A DNA stretch of 64,000 nt from Desulfobacter sp. (GCA_028768525.1 CP054837.1:1966001-2030000); one strand, 5' to 3'; positions 9,730 to 19,125 are shown, counted from the first letter of the stretch. Numbers and translations: made by a program. The notes: generated by a model not told the origin, from the letters alone.

Positions 9730-10152
9730 ATGAATATTCGACATCCCAATGTGTCTGACTATGACAGAGTTCTCGGTGTAATGGTAAACTGGTGGGGCGG
9801 ACGTGACCTGCGGAACAAGGTCTATAAAGGCCTTTTCATCCACTTTACAAACACAAGTTTCCTTGCGGAAAATGAAGAGGGGGCCCTTGTGGCTTTTCTT
9901 CTAGGCTATTTGAGTCAAACCCATGAGAACGAAGGATTTATAAACTGGATGGGCGTTCACCCGGCCCACCGCAACAGGGGAATTGGCCGGCTTTTATGCG
10001 AGCGGTTTTTCGATATTGCCCGCAGCCACGGAAAAACCCGGGTAACATCCAGCACCGCAATTATCAATACAGCGTCCATGAACTGGCACAAACACATGGG
10101 GTTTACCGTCGAGAAAACAAAGGATTCTTTTTTATTCTCATTGAAAATATGA
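9730..10152 (+). CDS. GNAT family N-acetyltransferase
   Basis: 140 residues from the ATG at 9730 (MNIRHPNVSDYDRV). An in-frame ATG at 9706 would overlap the kinase by 20 bp and adds only a lysine/asparagine-rich tail. The acetyl-CoA-binding motif is seen in WMGVHPAHRNRGIGRLLCERF, followed by the usual GNAT end (ASMNWHKHMGFTVEKTKDSF). It lies 4 bp after the kinase stop, so the two are probably cotranscribed. Substrate not predictable. Confidence 0.85.
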   Translation: MNIRHPNVSDYDRVLGVMVNWWGGRDLRNKVYKGLFIHFTNTSFLAENEEGALVAFLLGYLSQTHENEGFINWMGVHPAHRNRGIGRLLCERFFDIARSHGKTRVTSSTAIINTASMNWHKHMGFTVEKTKDSFLFSLKI

Positions 10153-10400
10153 ACACCTGTTGTGTTTGTTCCCCGGCATGGGCGTATATTTAGACATTCG
10201 TATCGTTTTTAAGCTTTATTTACCCCCCCTTATTCCCCGCCCACTTCACCATGGCTGGTTATGAATTACCTTTTGTAACAAAACCCCACAAAAAAACTGC
10301 ATAACAGAAAGCGCCCCCGTGATATAGATTTTATGCATAAGTTGCAGAGAAATAGCCATTCCGGATTATAACCCTTAATTCCCCTTTAAAAAAGCCAGCC

Positions 10401-11501
10401 ATGACCTCTTTAAAATTTTGCGGTTTAATTTTATTTATTCTGATCGTTTTCGGAACCCTCCTTCTTTTCACCCCTTGGGGAAACTCACTGTTTCTCAGTT
10501 TTCTTCCCCGGCCACAAATCCCAAAGAACCGCCCCTATATCATAAAGGAAGTCCGTTTTCCCGGGGAAGATAAAACAATTTCCCTGGCCGGGGAGCTGAC
10601 AATGCCAAATCACGGGGGGCCTTTCCCGGCCGTTATCCTTATTGCGGGCTCCGGCCCCCATGACCGGGATGAGACCATAGCAGGACACAAGCCGCTTCTG
10701 GTTCTGGCGGACTATCTGACCCGACACGGTTGGGCCGTATTAAGATATGACAAACGGGGAATTGGAAAAAGCAGCGGGGCGTATACCTCTGCAACGTTCA
10801 GAGCATTTGCCGCCGACGCGGCAGCCGCCCGGGAATGGTTGCAAAAAAACAAGGATATCGATCCGAACCGGATTGGCTTTGCCGGGCATTCCAGCGGCGG
10901 CTATATCGCTCCGATGGCAGCAGAAATAAACGATGCGGCTTTTCTCATCTTGCTTGCTGCACCCGCGCGGGATCTTGGGGAGCCCCTGATCCGGCAGCAC
11001 CATGATATCGCCAGGGCCCAAAAAAAAGAAAACGCCTGGATTGAACAAGATCAGGCATGGATCAATGAATTTGTCCATATCTTCAAATCCGCGCCAGATC
11101 CGGCAACCGCCCGCCGGAAGGTACTTGCTGCCTTTGACAGGTACAGCAAAGGTCTCAAGCTTCAGAAAAAAGACCTACTAACCTTCCTCGGCCAAGCTCC
11201 GCCCGCCTGGCTGATGTTCGGGTGCCGCCACGACCCCATGCCCGGGCTTCAAAATTTTAAAGGCCCCGTACTCGCGCTTTTCTGCAGCAAGGACCTGCAG
11301 GTTTCAGCTCAAGAGAATGTGCCCGCCATGAAAGCAGTGCTGGGACATGGGGCATCCAAGGTAATGGTATTCCAGGGGCTGAACCATCTGTTCCAACCGG
11401 CAAAAACAGGATTACCCGAAGAATATGCCTGGATCGACACGACATTTGATGAAGCCGCCATGAATGCCATTGCAGAATGGCTCAATCAATTTCAACCTTA
11501 G
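10401..11501 (+). CDS. Exported or membrane-anchored alpha/beta hydrolase
   Basis: 366 residues. The N-terminal hydrophobic segment (about 5-30) looks like an uncleaved anchor or signal peptide. The hydrolase core has the oxyanion element LIAGSGPHDRDE, the strand VLRYDKRGIGKSSG, the nucleophile elbow GHSSGG, an Asp in FCSKDLQV and a His in GLNHLFQP, giving a complete Ser-Asp-His triad. It resembles the S9/BAAT-like group of secreted esterases and acyl hydrolases. The 248 bp upstream (10153-10400) contain no gene. Substrate unknown. Confidence 0.8.
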   Translation: MTSLKFCGLILFILIVFGTLLLFTPWGNSLFLSFLPRPQIPKNRPYIIKEVRFPGEDKTISLAGELTMPNHGGPFPAVILIAGSGPHDRDETIAGHKPLLVLADYLTRHGWAVLRYDKRGIGKSSGAYTSATFRAFAADAAAAREWLQKNKDIDPNRIGFAGHSSGGYIAPMAAEINDAAFLILLAAPARDLGEPLIRQHHDIARAQKKENAWIEQDQAWINEFVHIFKSAPDPATARRKVLAAFDRYSKGLKLQKKDLLTFLGQAPPAWLMFGCRHDPMPGLQNFKGPVLALFCSKDLQVSAQENVPAMKAVLGHGASKVMVFQGLNHLFQPAKTGLPEEYAWIDTTFDEAAMNAIAEWLNQFQP

Positions 11502-11549
11502 GATAAAACGAAACAAATGCAAAGGAGAAGGATATACTCCCCCCCCCTT

Positions 11550-12827
11550 TTATTTTGGGTCAGGCAAATCCAGGTTGAATAATTGCCGGGCAACGTTGAG
11601 GTATAGGGAATCGTCCCGGTGGTCACCGGTATTGCGCAGGAACAAAACGGGATCATGGATGGCGCGGGAGGCAATGGCCCGGGTCATCCGGCGGATGGCA
11701 TCCACATCTTCAGGGGCCAGGTGGTTCAGGCGGGAAAGGGTTTTTTCGAACTCCATGTCCACGATGGCGGTCATCTTGTCGTTAATGGCCTTGATGGTGG
11801 GCACGATGGACAGGCTGCCCATCCATTTTCTGAAGGAGACCAGGGCTTCCTCCACAAATCGGCCGGCCTTTACCGTCTCCTGTTCCCGCTGCTGGATATT
11901 GGTCTCCACAATATTTTTCAGGTCGTCGATATCATAGACATAGGCGTTGGAGACCTTGTTGATCCCGGGATCAATATCCCTGGGCACGGCAATATCAATA
12001 AAAAAGATGGTGTTGTGGTTCCGTGCCTTCATGGCCCGTTTCACCTGGTCCCGGGTCAGCACATATTCTGTGGCACCGGTGGAACTGATAATGATATCCA
12101 CGTCAGCCAGTGCCGCCTCCCGCTCTTCAAACTGGACCGCACTGCCGTTGAATTTCCGGGCCAGAGACAATGCATTTTCAAAGGTCCGGTTGGCCACCAC
12201 AATATTTTTAACATTGTGGTTCATGAGGTGCTCTACGGCCAGTTCCGCCATTTCCCCGGCCCCCAGCAGCATCACACTCTTGGTGGACAGATCCGAAAAT
12301 ATCTTGTTGGCAAGCTCAATGGCGGCATAGGAAATGGAAACGGCATTATCTCCGATGCCGGTCTCCTTTCTCACCCGTTTGGCCACGGAAAAGGCCTTGT
12401 GCATCATCCGGTTGAGCAGCACCCCCGAGGCCCCGACCTTAACCGCGGTTTTATAGGCCTGCTTTACCTGTCCCAGAATCTGGGGTTCTCCCACCATCAT
12501 GGAATCCAGGCTGGCCGCCACACAGAACATGTGCCGGATGGCCGCATCCCCTTCATGGACATACAGAGAGGACCGGAACTCGGATACGGGCAGCTGTTTG
12601 TGATCGGAAATAAACTGGATCACGGCATCGATCTGATCACCGGTTTCCGGGATATAAAGGATTTCCATGCGGTTGCAGGTGGAAAACACCAAGGCCTCTT
12701 TAATCCGGTCATCCTGTTTAAAATGCTCAAGGGCGGCCAGGGTTTCATCCCCGGAAAAGGAGAGTTTTTCCCTCAGCGCCACCGGCGCGGTTTTATGGTT
12801 GGCACCAATCAGTATAATTTTTGACAT
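11550..12827 (-). CDS. hemA: Glutamyl-tRNA reductase
   Basis: First committed step of C5-pathway tetrapyrrole synthesis: reduces glutamyl-tRNA to glutamate-1-semialdehyde. 425 residues from the ATG at 12827 (MSKIILIGANHKTAP), the standard start; the reading frame stays open a further 80 codons upstream but only as a shadow of the neighbouring gene. Active-site cysteine C51 lies in VFSTCNRMEI, and the Rossmann motif is MLLGAGEMAELA. The C-terminal dimerisation helices are complete. Last gene of the tetrapyrrole operon. Confidence 0.96.
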   Translation of the reverse strand: MSKIILIGANHKTAPVALREKLSFSGDETLAALEHFKQDDRIKEALVFSTCNRMEILYIPETGDQIDAVIQFISDHKQLPVSEFRSSLYVHEGDAAIRHMFCVAASLDSMMVGEPQILGQVKQAYKTAVKVGASGVLLNRMMHKAFSVAKRVRKETGIGDNAVSISYAAIELANKIFSDLSTKSVMLLGAGEMAELAVEHLMNHNVKNIVVANRTFENALSLARKFNGSAVQFEEREAALADVDIIISSTGATEYVLTRDQVKRAMKARNHNTIFFIDIAVPRDIDPGINKVSNAYVYDIDDLKNIVETNIQQREQETVKAGRFVEEALVSFRKWMGSLSIVPTIKAINDKMTAIVDMEFEKTLSRLNHLAPEDVDAIRRMTRAIASRAIHDPVLFLRNTGDHRDDSLYLNVARQLFNLDLPDPK

Positions 12828-12868
12828 ATTTCGCTTCGCTGTTTCGCTGTTTTGCTGCTGTATTTTTC

Positions 12869-13696
12869 CTACCGGGTAAAATCCTGGTGATGTCCGCCGA
12901 GGATCAGGTTGACCCCCAGGAAGGTAAAGGCAAGCATGGCAAACCCCACAATGGACATAATGGCCGACTTCCGCCCCCGCCACCCCGAATAAAGTCGCAG
13001 GTGAAGCAGTGCCGCATAGACCAGCCATACCCCCACGGAAAACACCTCCTTGACATCCCATCCCCAAAAGCTGCCCCAGATGGCCTTGGCATAGATAAAG
13101 CCGGTAACCAGGCCAAAGGTTAACAGGGCAAATCCGGTGGTGATACAGGTATAGGAAACCATATCCAGGAAATCCAGGGAGGGCAGGCGCTTGAAAAAGA
13201 ATCCGGGATTCTTCCCCCGTATGCCCTGCTCCTGAATCAGGTAGAGGATACCGGCCCCGCAGGCAAGACCCAGGGCAGCCTCTCCGGTAAAAATCAGTAT
13301 AATATGGGCAAAGAACCAGAACCCGCGGATCACCTTGTCCGGTTCAACGGCCGTATCCGGAATAATCACCACCGCCAGCATGAGCAGGGAAAGAAGTCCC
13401 GTGGCAAACAGCCCCAGGATTTTAAGATTAAACCGGTACTGGATATAAAGAAACATCCCGCCCACGGCCAGTGCCGCCATGGACAGGCTCTGCACCAGGT
13501 TATGGATGGGCAGCCCCTTCATGCCGATGCCCTGGACAATCACCGCAACCAGATGAATGGCCACGGCAAGGGCGGTCAGCCCCAACGACAACCGCTGGAT
13601 GCGGTCCTTCTGGTGAAAAAGATAACAACCGTACCCGGCCATGCTGATGAAGTAAAGTACGGCCGATGCCCTCAGGAGAATATCTGAAAATTCCAT
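12869..13696 (-). CDS. CcsA/HemX-family cytochrome c assembly membrane protein
   Basis: 275 residues from the ATG at 13696 (MEFSDILLRASAVLYF), with about eight hydrophobic segments. The tryptophan-rich heme-handling signature WGSFWGWDVKEVFS is present, and conserved histidines lie in the membrane segments. Such proteins export or present heme (CcsA) or tune GluTR levels (HemX). Position directly between siroheme synthase and hemA is the classic HemX place, so a role in tetrapyrrole control is as likely as cytochrome c assembly. Confidence 0.85.
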   Translation of the reverse strand: MEFSDILLRASAVLYFISMAGYGCYLFHQKDRIQRLSLGLTALAVAIHLVAVIVQGIGMKGLPIHNLVQSLSMAALAVGGMFLYIQYRFNLKILGLFATGLLSLLMLAVVIIPDTAVEPDKVIRGFWFFAHIILIFTGEAALGLACGAGILYLIQEQGIRGKNPGFFFKRLPSLDFLDMVSYTCITTGFALLTFGLVTGFIYAKAIWGSFWGWDVKEVFSVGVWLVYAALLHLRLYSGWRGRKSAIMSIVGFAMLAFTFLGVNLILGGHHQDFTR

Positions 13697-13715
13697 CTGT
13701 ATCACGACTCCCGAT

Positions 13716-14378
13716 TTAAGTTGCCTGGCCGGCCAGGCTGTCAAAGGAAAATCCCTCCCCGAGGAGCCGGGCAAGGAGATTGTCAATGTCTTTAATCTTT
13801 CCCCCGGCGATCAGGTCCGGCAGACCGGCCCCGGCCAGGGCGGTAAATATTTTTTTGTGACCTTGGGGATCATGGCCCCGGGCCAGCAGTTCTTTTCTGA
13901 TATTGGCCATCAGGGTGAGCATGATCTCATATTCCGGGCCGAACAGGGATTCAAGTTCCACGCGGAGGCGCCTGGCCACGGCCGGGCTGGCCCCGCCGGT
14001 GGATACGGCCACCTGCAGTTCCCCGCGGTCCACCACGGCGGGCAGGATAAAGTCCCCCTTGTCTTTTCCGTCGGCAATATTACACAGGACCCCGGCCTTG
14101 CGGGCCGCTTCCCGCACCCCGGCGTTCAGGGACAGATTATCCGTTGCCGCAAAAACCAGGCATGCCCCGTCCAGGTCGCCGGGGGCAAAGGCCTTTTTCT
14201 CCAGGCAGATGTTGTCATGTGGGGCTGCGGCAAGCTCCGGTGAGAACCCGAGGCTGACCACCCGGACCCGGGCACCGGCCTTTGCCAGCCCCAGCGCCTT
14301 GCGGGCCCCGACCTTTCCACCGCCCACCACCAGGCAGGTTTTGCCGGCCACATCCAAAAATATGGGATAGTATTTCAT
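13716..14378 (-). CDS. Precorrin-2 dehydrogenase / sirohydrochlorin ferrochelatase (CysG N-domain, Met8-like)
   Basis: Oxidises precorrin-2 with NAD and may insert iron to make siroheme, needed for dissimilatory sulfite reductase. 220 residues from the ATG at 14378, chosen because AAGGATGG sits just upstream. The NAD-binding motif is VVGGGKVGARKALGLAKAG and the siroheme-synthase motif is VSTGGASPAVARRLR. It lacks the C-terminal SUMT methyltransferase domain of enterobacterial CysG. First gene of a siroheme, CcsA/HemX, hemA operon. Confidence 0.93.
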   Translation of the reverse strand: MKYYPIFLDVAGKTCLVVGGGKVGARKALGLAKAGARVRVVSLGFSPELAAAPHDNICLEKKAFAPGDLDGACLVFAATDNLSLNAGVREAARKAGVLCNIADGKDKGDFILPAVVDRGELQVAVSTGGASPAVARRLRVELESLFGPEYEIMLTLMANIRKELLARGHDPQGHKKIFTALAGAGLPDLIAGGKIKDIDNLLARLLGEGFSFDSLAGQAT

Positions 14379-14397
14379 GCCATCCTTATTAATCATT

Positions 14398-14447
14398 CCT
14401 TGTTTGAACAAGGGATTTAATATATATTGCCCTTTGAGTTTTTTCAA
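14398..14447 (-). promoter_or_regulatory. Promoter with overlapping operator-like palindrome for the tetrapyrrole operon
   Basis: Minus strand TTGAAA (14447-14442), 17-bp spacer, TATATT (14424-14419). Just downstream, at the start of the transcript, lies the palindrome CCTTGTTTGAACAAGG (14398-14413, 7-bp arms). The placement would suit a repressor. Confidence 0.55.
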
Positions 14448-14472
14448 TATTTATTCATTTTGAAAGGGCGCC

Positions 14473-15312
14473 ATGATTATCGATTCCCACACCCATCTAT
14501 TCCAATCATCAGTGGAACAGGACAGAACCCCGTTTTTCGACAAGGAACCGGAATTCAAACTCCTTTACGATTCACCCAAATCAAAAATAACAACGACGGA
14601 CGCCCTTTTGGAAACCATGGACCGCCATGAGGTAGACATTTCTGTGGTCAGCGGATTTCCGTGGCGGAACCCGGAATATGCAAAAGCCAATAATGATGCC
14701 GTGATTGAAGCGGTCACCGCCCATCCGGACCGCATCCGGGGGCTGGCCTGTTTTGATGCGGCCTGGGAGGGTGCGGCATGCGAGGCGGAACGCTGCATAG
14801 ACGCCGGACTTTCGGGGGTGGGGGAGCTGGCCTTTTACCTCTCCGGCATTGACCAGGGTGCCATTGCCCTCCTGGCACCGGTGATGGAAGTACTCAGAAA
14901 AAAAGGTAATCTGCCCTGCATGATCCACACCAACGAGCCTCTGGGCCATCCCTATCCGGGCAAGACCCCGGTCACCCTGGAGCAGATAGACGGCCTGGCC
15001 GCCGCCTTTCCGGACAATAAAATCATCCTGGCCCATTGGGGCGGTGGCATTTTCTTTTACCACATCATGAAAAAAGAAATGAAAGAGAGGCTGAAAAACA
15101 TCTGGTACGATACGGCCGCCTCGGTATTTCTCTATGATTCCGCTGTCTATGACATGGCGGCAGCGGCAGGGGTAATCGACAAGGTCCTCTTCGGTACGGA
15201 CTTCCCGCTGCTCACCCCGGCGCGCTACTATAAAGACCTGGACAATTCTTCCCTCTCCCCGGAAGAAAAGGATATGGTGCTGGGGGGCAACGCCGCGGCC
15301 CTATACCAATAA
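14473..15312 (+). CDS. Amidohydrolase-family metal-dependent hydrolase
   Basis: 279-residue TIM-barrel hydrolase (amidohydrolase_2, ACMSD-like group). Metal ligands: D4-S-H6-x-H8 (IDSHTHLF), H in CMIHTNEP, H in ILAHWGGG and D in FGTDFPLL. Complete, with its own ribosome-binding site. Divergent from the siroheme operon and convergent with phoR. Substrate not predictable. Confidence 0.85.
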   Translation: MIIDSHTHLFQSSVEQDRTPFFDKEPEFKLLYDSPKSKITTTDALLETMDRHEVDISVVSGFPWRNPEYAKANNDAVIEAVTAHPDRIRGLACFDAAWEGAACEAERCIDAGLSGVGELAFYLSGIDQGAIALLAPVMEVLRKKGNLPCMIHTNEPLGHPYPGKTPVTLEQIDGLAAAFPDNKIILAHWGGGIFFYHIMKKEMKERLKNIWYDTAASVFLYDSAVYDMAAAAGVIDKVLFGTDFPLLTPARYYKDLDNSSLSPEEKDMVLGGNAAALYQ

Positions 15313-15331
15313 AGGCGGCGGCGCCTGCGGA

Positions 15332-17128
15332 TCAGGCGGGAATGGAAATGGTAAAACAGGTGCCTTTGTTTTTTTCGCTTTCCACCTCAATGCGGCCGTT
15401 GTGGTATTGGACAATGTGCTTGACAATTGCAAGGCCGAGGCCTGTGCCGCCCTGGTCCCGGCTGCGGCCTTTGTCCACCCTGTAAAAACGGTTGAACAGT
15501 TTCGGCAGATGCTCCCTGTCAATGCCCGCCCCAGAGTCCTTGACCCGGATAAAAATGCTTCCCTCCCCCTTGACGGCGGCTACGCTGACCCCAGTGTTCT
15601 CCCCGCTGTATTTCACGGCATTATCCACCAGGTTAAAAATAGCCTGTTCCATGAGAACGGGATCCACCAAGGCCGATAGATCTTCCGGGCACTGAATCGA
15701 CAGCGCAACCCCGTTGTCCTGTGCTTTTTCCCGGCAATAGGCCACCGCCCCCCGGATCAATGAGGAAAGGGGGTGGGATTCCAGTTGGATATCGGTGCCC
15801 TTGAGCCGCTCCAGGCGGGAAAGCGCCAGCAGATCATCAATAAGACCGATCATCCGGTTGACGTTTTTATCTATGATGCTCAGAAACCGTTGATACTGGG
15901 GGCCGGTATCTCCGCCCCCGGATTCGTCCGCCGCCATCTGCATCAGGGTTTCAATGAACCCCTTTATGGTGGTGAGCGGGGTTTTCAGTTCGTGGGAAAC
16001 ATTGGCGGCAAAATCCTTGTGCATGGTCTCCAGCAGCCGGATGCGGGTGATGTCGTGGCAGATGATCAAGGTGCCCATCCGCTGCTCATTGGTATCGTAG
16101 AGGACTGTGGAGTGGATATTGAGAACCAGGCGCTGGTCCCGTTCTATCACGATATCCTCGTCCACGGGTTCATGGGTTGACAGGGCCCGCTGGATAAAGT
16201 TCTGGAGTTCAAAATTCCGGGCCACCTCCAGGATATTTCTGTTCTTGAGGGTCTCCGGTGCAAAATCGAAAATCCGGGCCGCCGCCGTATTGATGGTGAT
16301 AATTTTTTCATCGCCGTCAACGGCGATCACCCCTTCCTGCATGCTGGTATGCACCGCTTCCAGTTCCCGGCTCCGGTTTCTGGCATCGGTGATTTTCCGG
16401 TCCAGTTCCCGGGCCATGAAATTCATTGACCTGGACAGGGCAAACAATTCCCGGGTATCGGCCGAAGGCAGGCGGTTGGCCAGGTTGCCCTTTGAAAACG
16501 CTTCAGCCCCTTTCCGCATCTGCTCAAGGGGCCGGGTGATCCGGCCCGCCACATACAGGCTGGCCAGGGCTGCGGCGGCAATGGTGATGACCAGGGCAAA
16601 AAGAATGCTGTTCCTCACCGCGTAAATTTTGGTATCAATGTCCGAAATGGAGACCGCCGTCCTGATCACTGCCGTTTCCCCGCCCTGATGGGACATGGGC
16701 AGGGCAATATACATCATGGTTTTATCCAGGGTGGAGCTGTACCGGACAGACACCCCTTTGCTGCCCGCCAGGGCCCGGGCAATCTCCGGACGGGCCCTAT
16801 GATTCTCCATGGTTTCGGGACGGGCAAAGGTATCGCCGACCACCTCCCCTGTGGGCAGAATCACGGTGATACGGGTATTGATGCCGCCGCCAACTTTTTT
16901 ACACAGGGCATCTATACCTGCCCTGTCCAGCCGGTCGCCGTAAAGGGCGGTAACGAACCGGTCCCTGACAAGGGATGCCCTGACGCTCAGCTCCTTTTCT
17001 GAACTTTCAAGAAAAAAATCCTTGAAATACCCGGTGGCATACCAGGCTTCAGCGGTGAGGGAGAGAAGGATAATAATGAGGAAGGACGGAAAAATCCGCC
17101 ATATCAGTTTGGTTTTTTTTCGGCGCAT
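15332..17128 (-). CDS. phoR: PhoR-type phosphate sensor histidine kinase
   Basis: 598 residues: transmembrane helix (about 10-30), extracytoplasmic sensor region, second helix (about 170-195), HAMP, PAS (about 255-360), HisKA with phospho-acceptor His in NVSHELKTPLTTIKGFIETL, and HATPase with DSGAGI and GGTGLGLAIVKHIV. The PAS plus the SHELKTPLTTIKGF motif is characteristic of PhoR. It follows phoB by 15 bp in a phoU-phoB-phoR order. Confidence 0.92.
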   Translation of the reverse strand: MRRKKTKLIWRIFPSFLIIILLSLTAEAWYATGYFKDFFLESSEKELSVRASLVRDRFVTALYGDRLDRAGIDALCKKVGGGINTRITVILPTGEVVGDTFARPETMENHRARPEIARALAGSKGVSVRYSSTLDKTMMYIALPMSHQGGETAVIRTAVSISDIDTKIYAVRNSILFALVITIAAAALASLYVAGRITRPLEQMRKGAEAFSKGNLANRLPSADTRELFALSRSMNFMARELDRKITDARNRSRELEAVHTSMQEGVIAVDGDEKIITINTAAARIFDFAPETLKNRNILEVARNFELQNFIQRALSTHEPVDEDIVIERDQRLVLNIHSTVLYDTNEQRMGTLIICHDITRIRLLETMHKDFAANVSHELKTPLTTIKGFIETLMQMAADESGGGDTGPQYQRFLSIIDKNVNRMIGLIDDLLALSRLERLKGTDIQLESHPLSSLIRGAVAYCREKAQDNGVALSIQCPEDLSALVDPVLMEQAIFNLVDNAVKYSGENTGVSVAAVKGEGSIFIRVKDSGAGIDREHLPKLFNRFYRVDKGRSRDQGGTGLGLAIVKHIVQYHNGRIEVESEKNKGTCFTISIPA

Positions 17129-17143
17129 GGATATTGTTCCGGA

Positions 17144-17839
17144 TTAGGCGTCTTCTTTGAACCGGTAGCCCACGCCCCGGACGGTTTCAATACAGGATGC
17201 ATAATGCTTGAGCTTCTTGCGCAGCCCCACAATAATGACATCGATACTCCGTTCGGTCACGGCATAGTTTTCCCCGTGGATGGCATCCACGATCTGCCCC
17301 CGGGTGAATACCCAGCCCTTTTTTTCTGCCAGAAAGGAAAGCAGCTCGAACTCGGACAGGGTCAGTTCCACCACAGCCCCCTCTATGGTGACCCGGTGTT
17401 TGGCACGGTCGATCACCATGTCCCCTTCCTGGCGGACACGGACCGGTGCGTCGGACGAATTTTTGCGCCGCCGGCGCAGGATGGCGCGGATCCTTGCGGT
17501 CAGTTCCCTGGGGCTGAAGGGCTTGGACATATAATCGTTGGCCCCCAGTTCAAGTCCGGTGACAATGTCTGATTCTTCGCCCTTGGCCGTCAGCATGACA
17601 ATGGGAATTTCGGCGGTGGTCTCGTTATTTTTCAGGTACCGGGTCACCTCAAGGCCGTCAATGCCCGGCAGCATGAGGTCCAGTACCATCAGGTCAGGGC
17701 TGGACTGCTTGGCAATCTTGATGGCCTCTTCCCCGGTCATGGCCTGAACGATATTGTAACCTTCACTTTTTAAATTAAACTTAATCAGCTCAAGAATATC
17801 TTCTTCATCATCAACAATCAGTATGGTTTCCTTGGACAT
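17144..17839 (-). CDS. phoB: Phosphate regulon response regulator PhoB
   Basis: 231 residues. The receiver domain (1-120) has acidic residues IVDDEED, phospho-acceptor Asp in LMVLDLMLPG, Thr in MLTAK and Lys in MSKPFSP. The C-terminal OmpR-type winged helix (about 130-229) has LTLSEFELLSFLAEKKGWVF and the recognition region RSIDVIIVGLRKKL. It should bind the direct repeats found upstream of phoU and turn on phosphate-scavenging genes. Confidence 0.95.
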   Translation of the reverse strand: MSKETILIVDDEEDILELIKFNLKSEGYNIVQAMTGEEAIKIAKQSSPDLMVLDLMLPGIDGLEVTRYLKNNETTAEIPIVMLTAKGEESDIVTGLELGANDYMSKPFSPRELTARIRAILRRRRKNSSDAPVRVRQEGDMVIDRAKHRVTIEGAVVELTLSEFELLSFLAEKKGWVFTRGQIVDAIHGENYAVTERSIDVIIVGLRKKLKHYASCIETVRGVGYRFKEDA

Positions 17840-17881
17840 AATCCTATCCTGATTTTTCGGTCTTGTTTATGGTCATTTTTA

Positions 17882-18529
17882 TCACGAATGCCTGATAATT
17901 TCCCCTTCAATGAGGTAAATCACTTCTTCTGCAATATTTTTTGTGTGATCTCCCACCCGCTCTATATGCCTGGAAATCAGATACATATTGATAATTTCCG
18001 TCACCATTTCAGGATGGCGTTGGATATCATCCTTCATGATCCTGTAGGCATCGTTTCTCATGATGTTGACCTCTTTGTCCATGTCACGGACCGTATAGGC
18101 CAGATCCACATCCATGCTCACCAACGCGTCCAGGCTCAGCTTAAGCATTTTGGCAGCCTGCTCGGCCATGGCGGTGTAATCATATTTGAATGTTGCCGTA
18201 TGCTTGGCAGATGTCTTGTACCGCTGGGCAATGTTCACAGCATAATCGGCAATCCGTTCCAGGTCATTGTTAATTTTTATCACCGCCGTAATCAGGCGCA
18301 GGTCCGTTGCCACAGGCTGGTACAGGGCCAGGGTTTTGAGGCACTCTTCTTCAACCTCAACCTCCCGCTCATCCACCAGATAATCTGTATCAATGATCTC
18401 CTGGGCCTGGTCCAGGTCCTCTTTTTTGATGGCATAGATGGCCTTTTTAAACCGGTCTTCCACCATCGCACCCAGGGAAAGTATTTCTTTTTTTATCCGG
18501 TGCATGGCGCGTGTCAAATGGGTTGTCAT
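17882..18529 (-). CDS. phoU: PhoU phosphate signalling protein
   Basis: Two repeats of a three-helix PhoU domain; modulates PhoR and phosphate uptake. 215 residues from the ATG at 18529, which is preceded by GGGGGAT; an earlier in-frame start at 18550 would add seven residues. Conserved elements: KKEDLDQAQEIIDTDYLVD, ITAVIKINNDLERIADYAVNIAQR, and IERVGDHTKNIAEEVIYLIEG in the second repeat. No pst transporter genes are in the window. Confidence 0.95.
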   Translation of the reverse strand: MTTHLTRAMHRIKKEILSLGAMVEDRFKKAIYAIKKEDLDQAQEIIDTDYLVDEREVEVEEECLKTLALYQPVATDLRLITAVIKINNDLERIADYAVNIAQRYKTSAKHTATFKYDYTAMAEQAAKMLKLSLDALVSMDVDLAYTVRDMDKEVNIMRNDAYRIMKDDIQRHPEMVTEIINMYLISRHIERVGDHTKNIAEEVIYLIEGEIIRHS

Positions 18530-18586
18530 CTGTATCCCCCGATATATCAATTCAATAAAAATAATTGAATTTTTTTACCCTGATTT

Positions 18587-18615
18587 CATTAGAATTCTGT
18601 TAGATTTAGGTTAAG
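18587..18615 (-). promoter_or_regulatory. Putative Pho box (three 11-bp-spaced direct repeats)
   Basis: On the minus strand the 7-mers CTTAACC, TCTAACA and TCTAATG start exactly 11 bp apart (18615, 18604, 18593), each separated by an AT-rich 4-mer. This is the PhoB box architecture. It lies about 60-90 bp upstream of phoU, implying autoregulation of phoU-phoB-phoR. Confidence 0.55.
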
Positions 18616-18660
18616 GGGAAATTAAACCTGGCACCGGCCCGGCGTTTATTGAACGGTTTT

Positions 18661-19125
18661 TCAAGGATGGATATCTTTGCCCGGCTGCAGAATCACTTTT
18701 TCCAGGTATAGGGTATTTCCCCTTTCATTATACCGGCACCGGTCACAATAGGTTTCCATGATGACCATTCCCCTGCCGTGGTCCGCGGCCTCGTCCATGG
18801 GGGTCCGGCAGATCCTTTTCCAGTCAAACCCCGCCCCCTGGTCCTCAATGGAGATCTGCAGGCTGTTGCCCGTGGCCATGGACAAGCACAGCTTCACCAC
18901 CTTGGCCGGATCATTTTTATTTCCATGGCGCACGGCATTTGTCAATCCTTCCCGGAGAACCAGGTTGACGGCAAACTTTTGGGAAGACAGATCCGGCCCC
19001 ATGGATTCAAGGAATCCGGATACGGCATTACAGGCATCGTCAATCTTAGCCAGGGAGGAGGAGAACCGGATCTCCAGGCCATTGCCCTGCCGGCTTAATT
19101 CATAGATATTCCCGGCATTCGCCAT
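18661..19125 (-). CDS. RsbW/SpoIIAB-like ATP-binding protein (anti-sigma or switch kinase)
   Basis: 154 residues of stand-alone GHKL ATPase: N-box-like LREGLTNAVRHGNKNDP, G1 motif EDQGAGFDWKRI, and G2 region DHGRGMVIMETYCD. This pattern is typical of serine-kinase anti-sigma factors. It lies 3 bp downstream of the receiver-PP2C gene, so the two likely act on a common STAS-type antagonist in a partner switch. No STAS gene is seen in the window, so the target must be elsewhere. Confidence 0.83.
   Translation of the reverse strand: MANAGNIYELSRQGNGLEIRFSSSLAKIDDACNAVSGFLESMGPDLSSQKFAVNLVLREGLTNAVRHGNKNDPAKVVKLCLSMATGNSLQISIEDQGAGFDWKRICRTPMDEAADHGRGMVIMETYCDRCRYNERGNTLYLEKVILQPGKDIHP

Noticed and set aside
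12828..13067. N-terminal extension of HemA
   Set aside because: The 80 extra residues overlap the CcsA/HemX-like gene and have no GluTR similarity; MSKIILIGANHKTAP is the family start.
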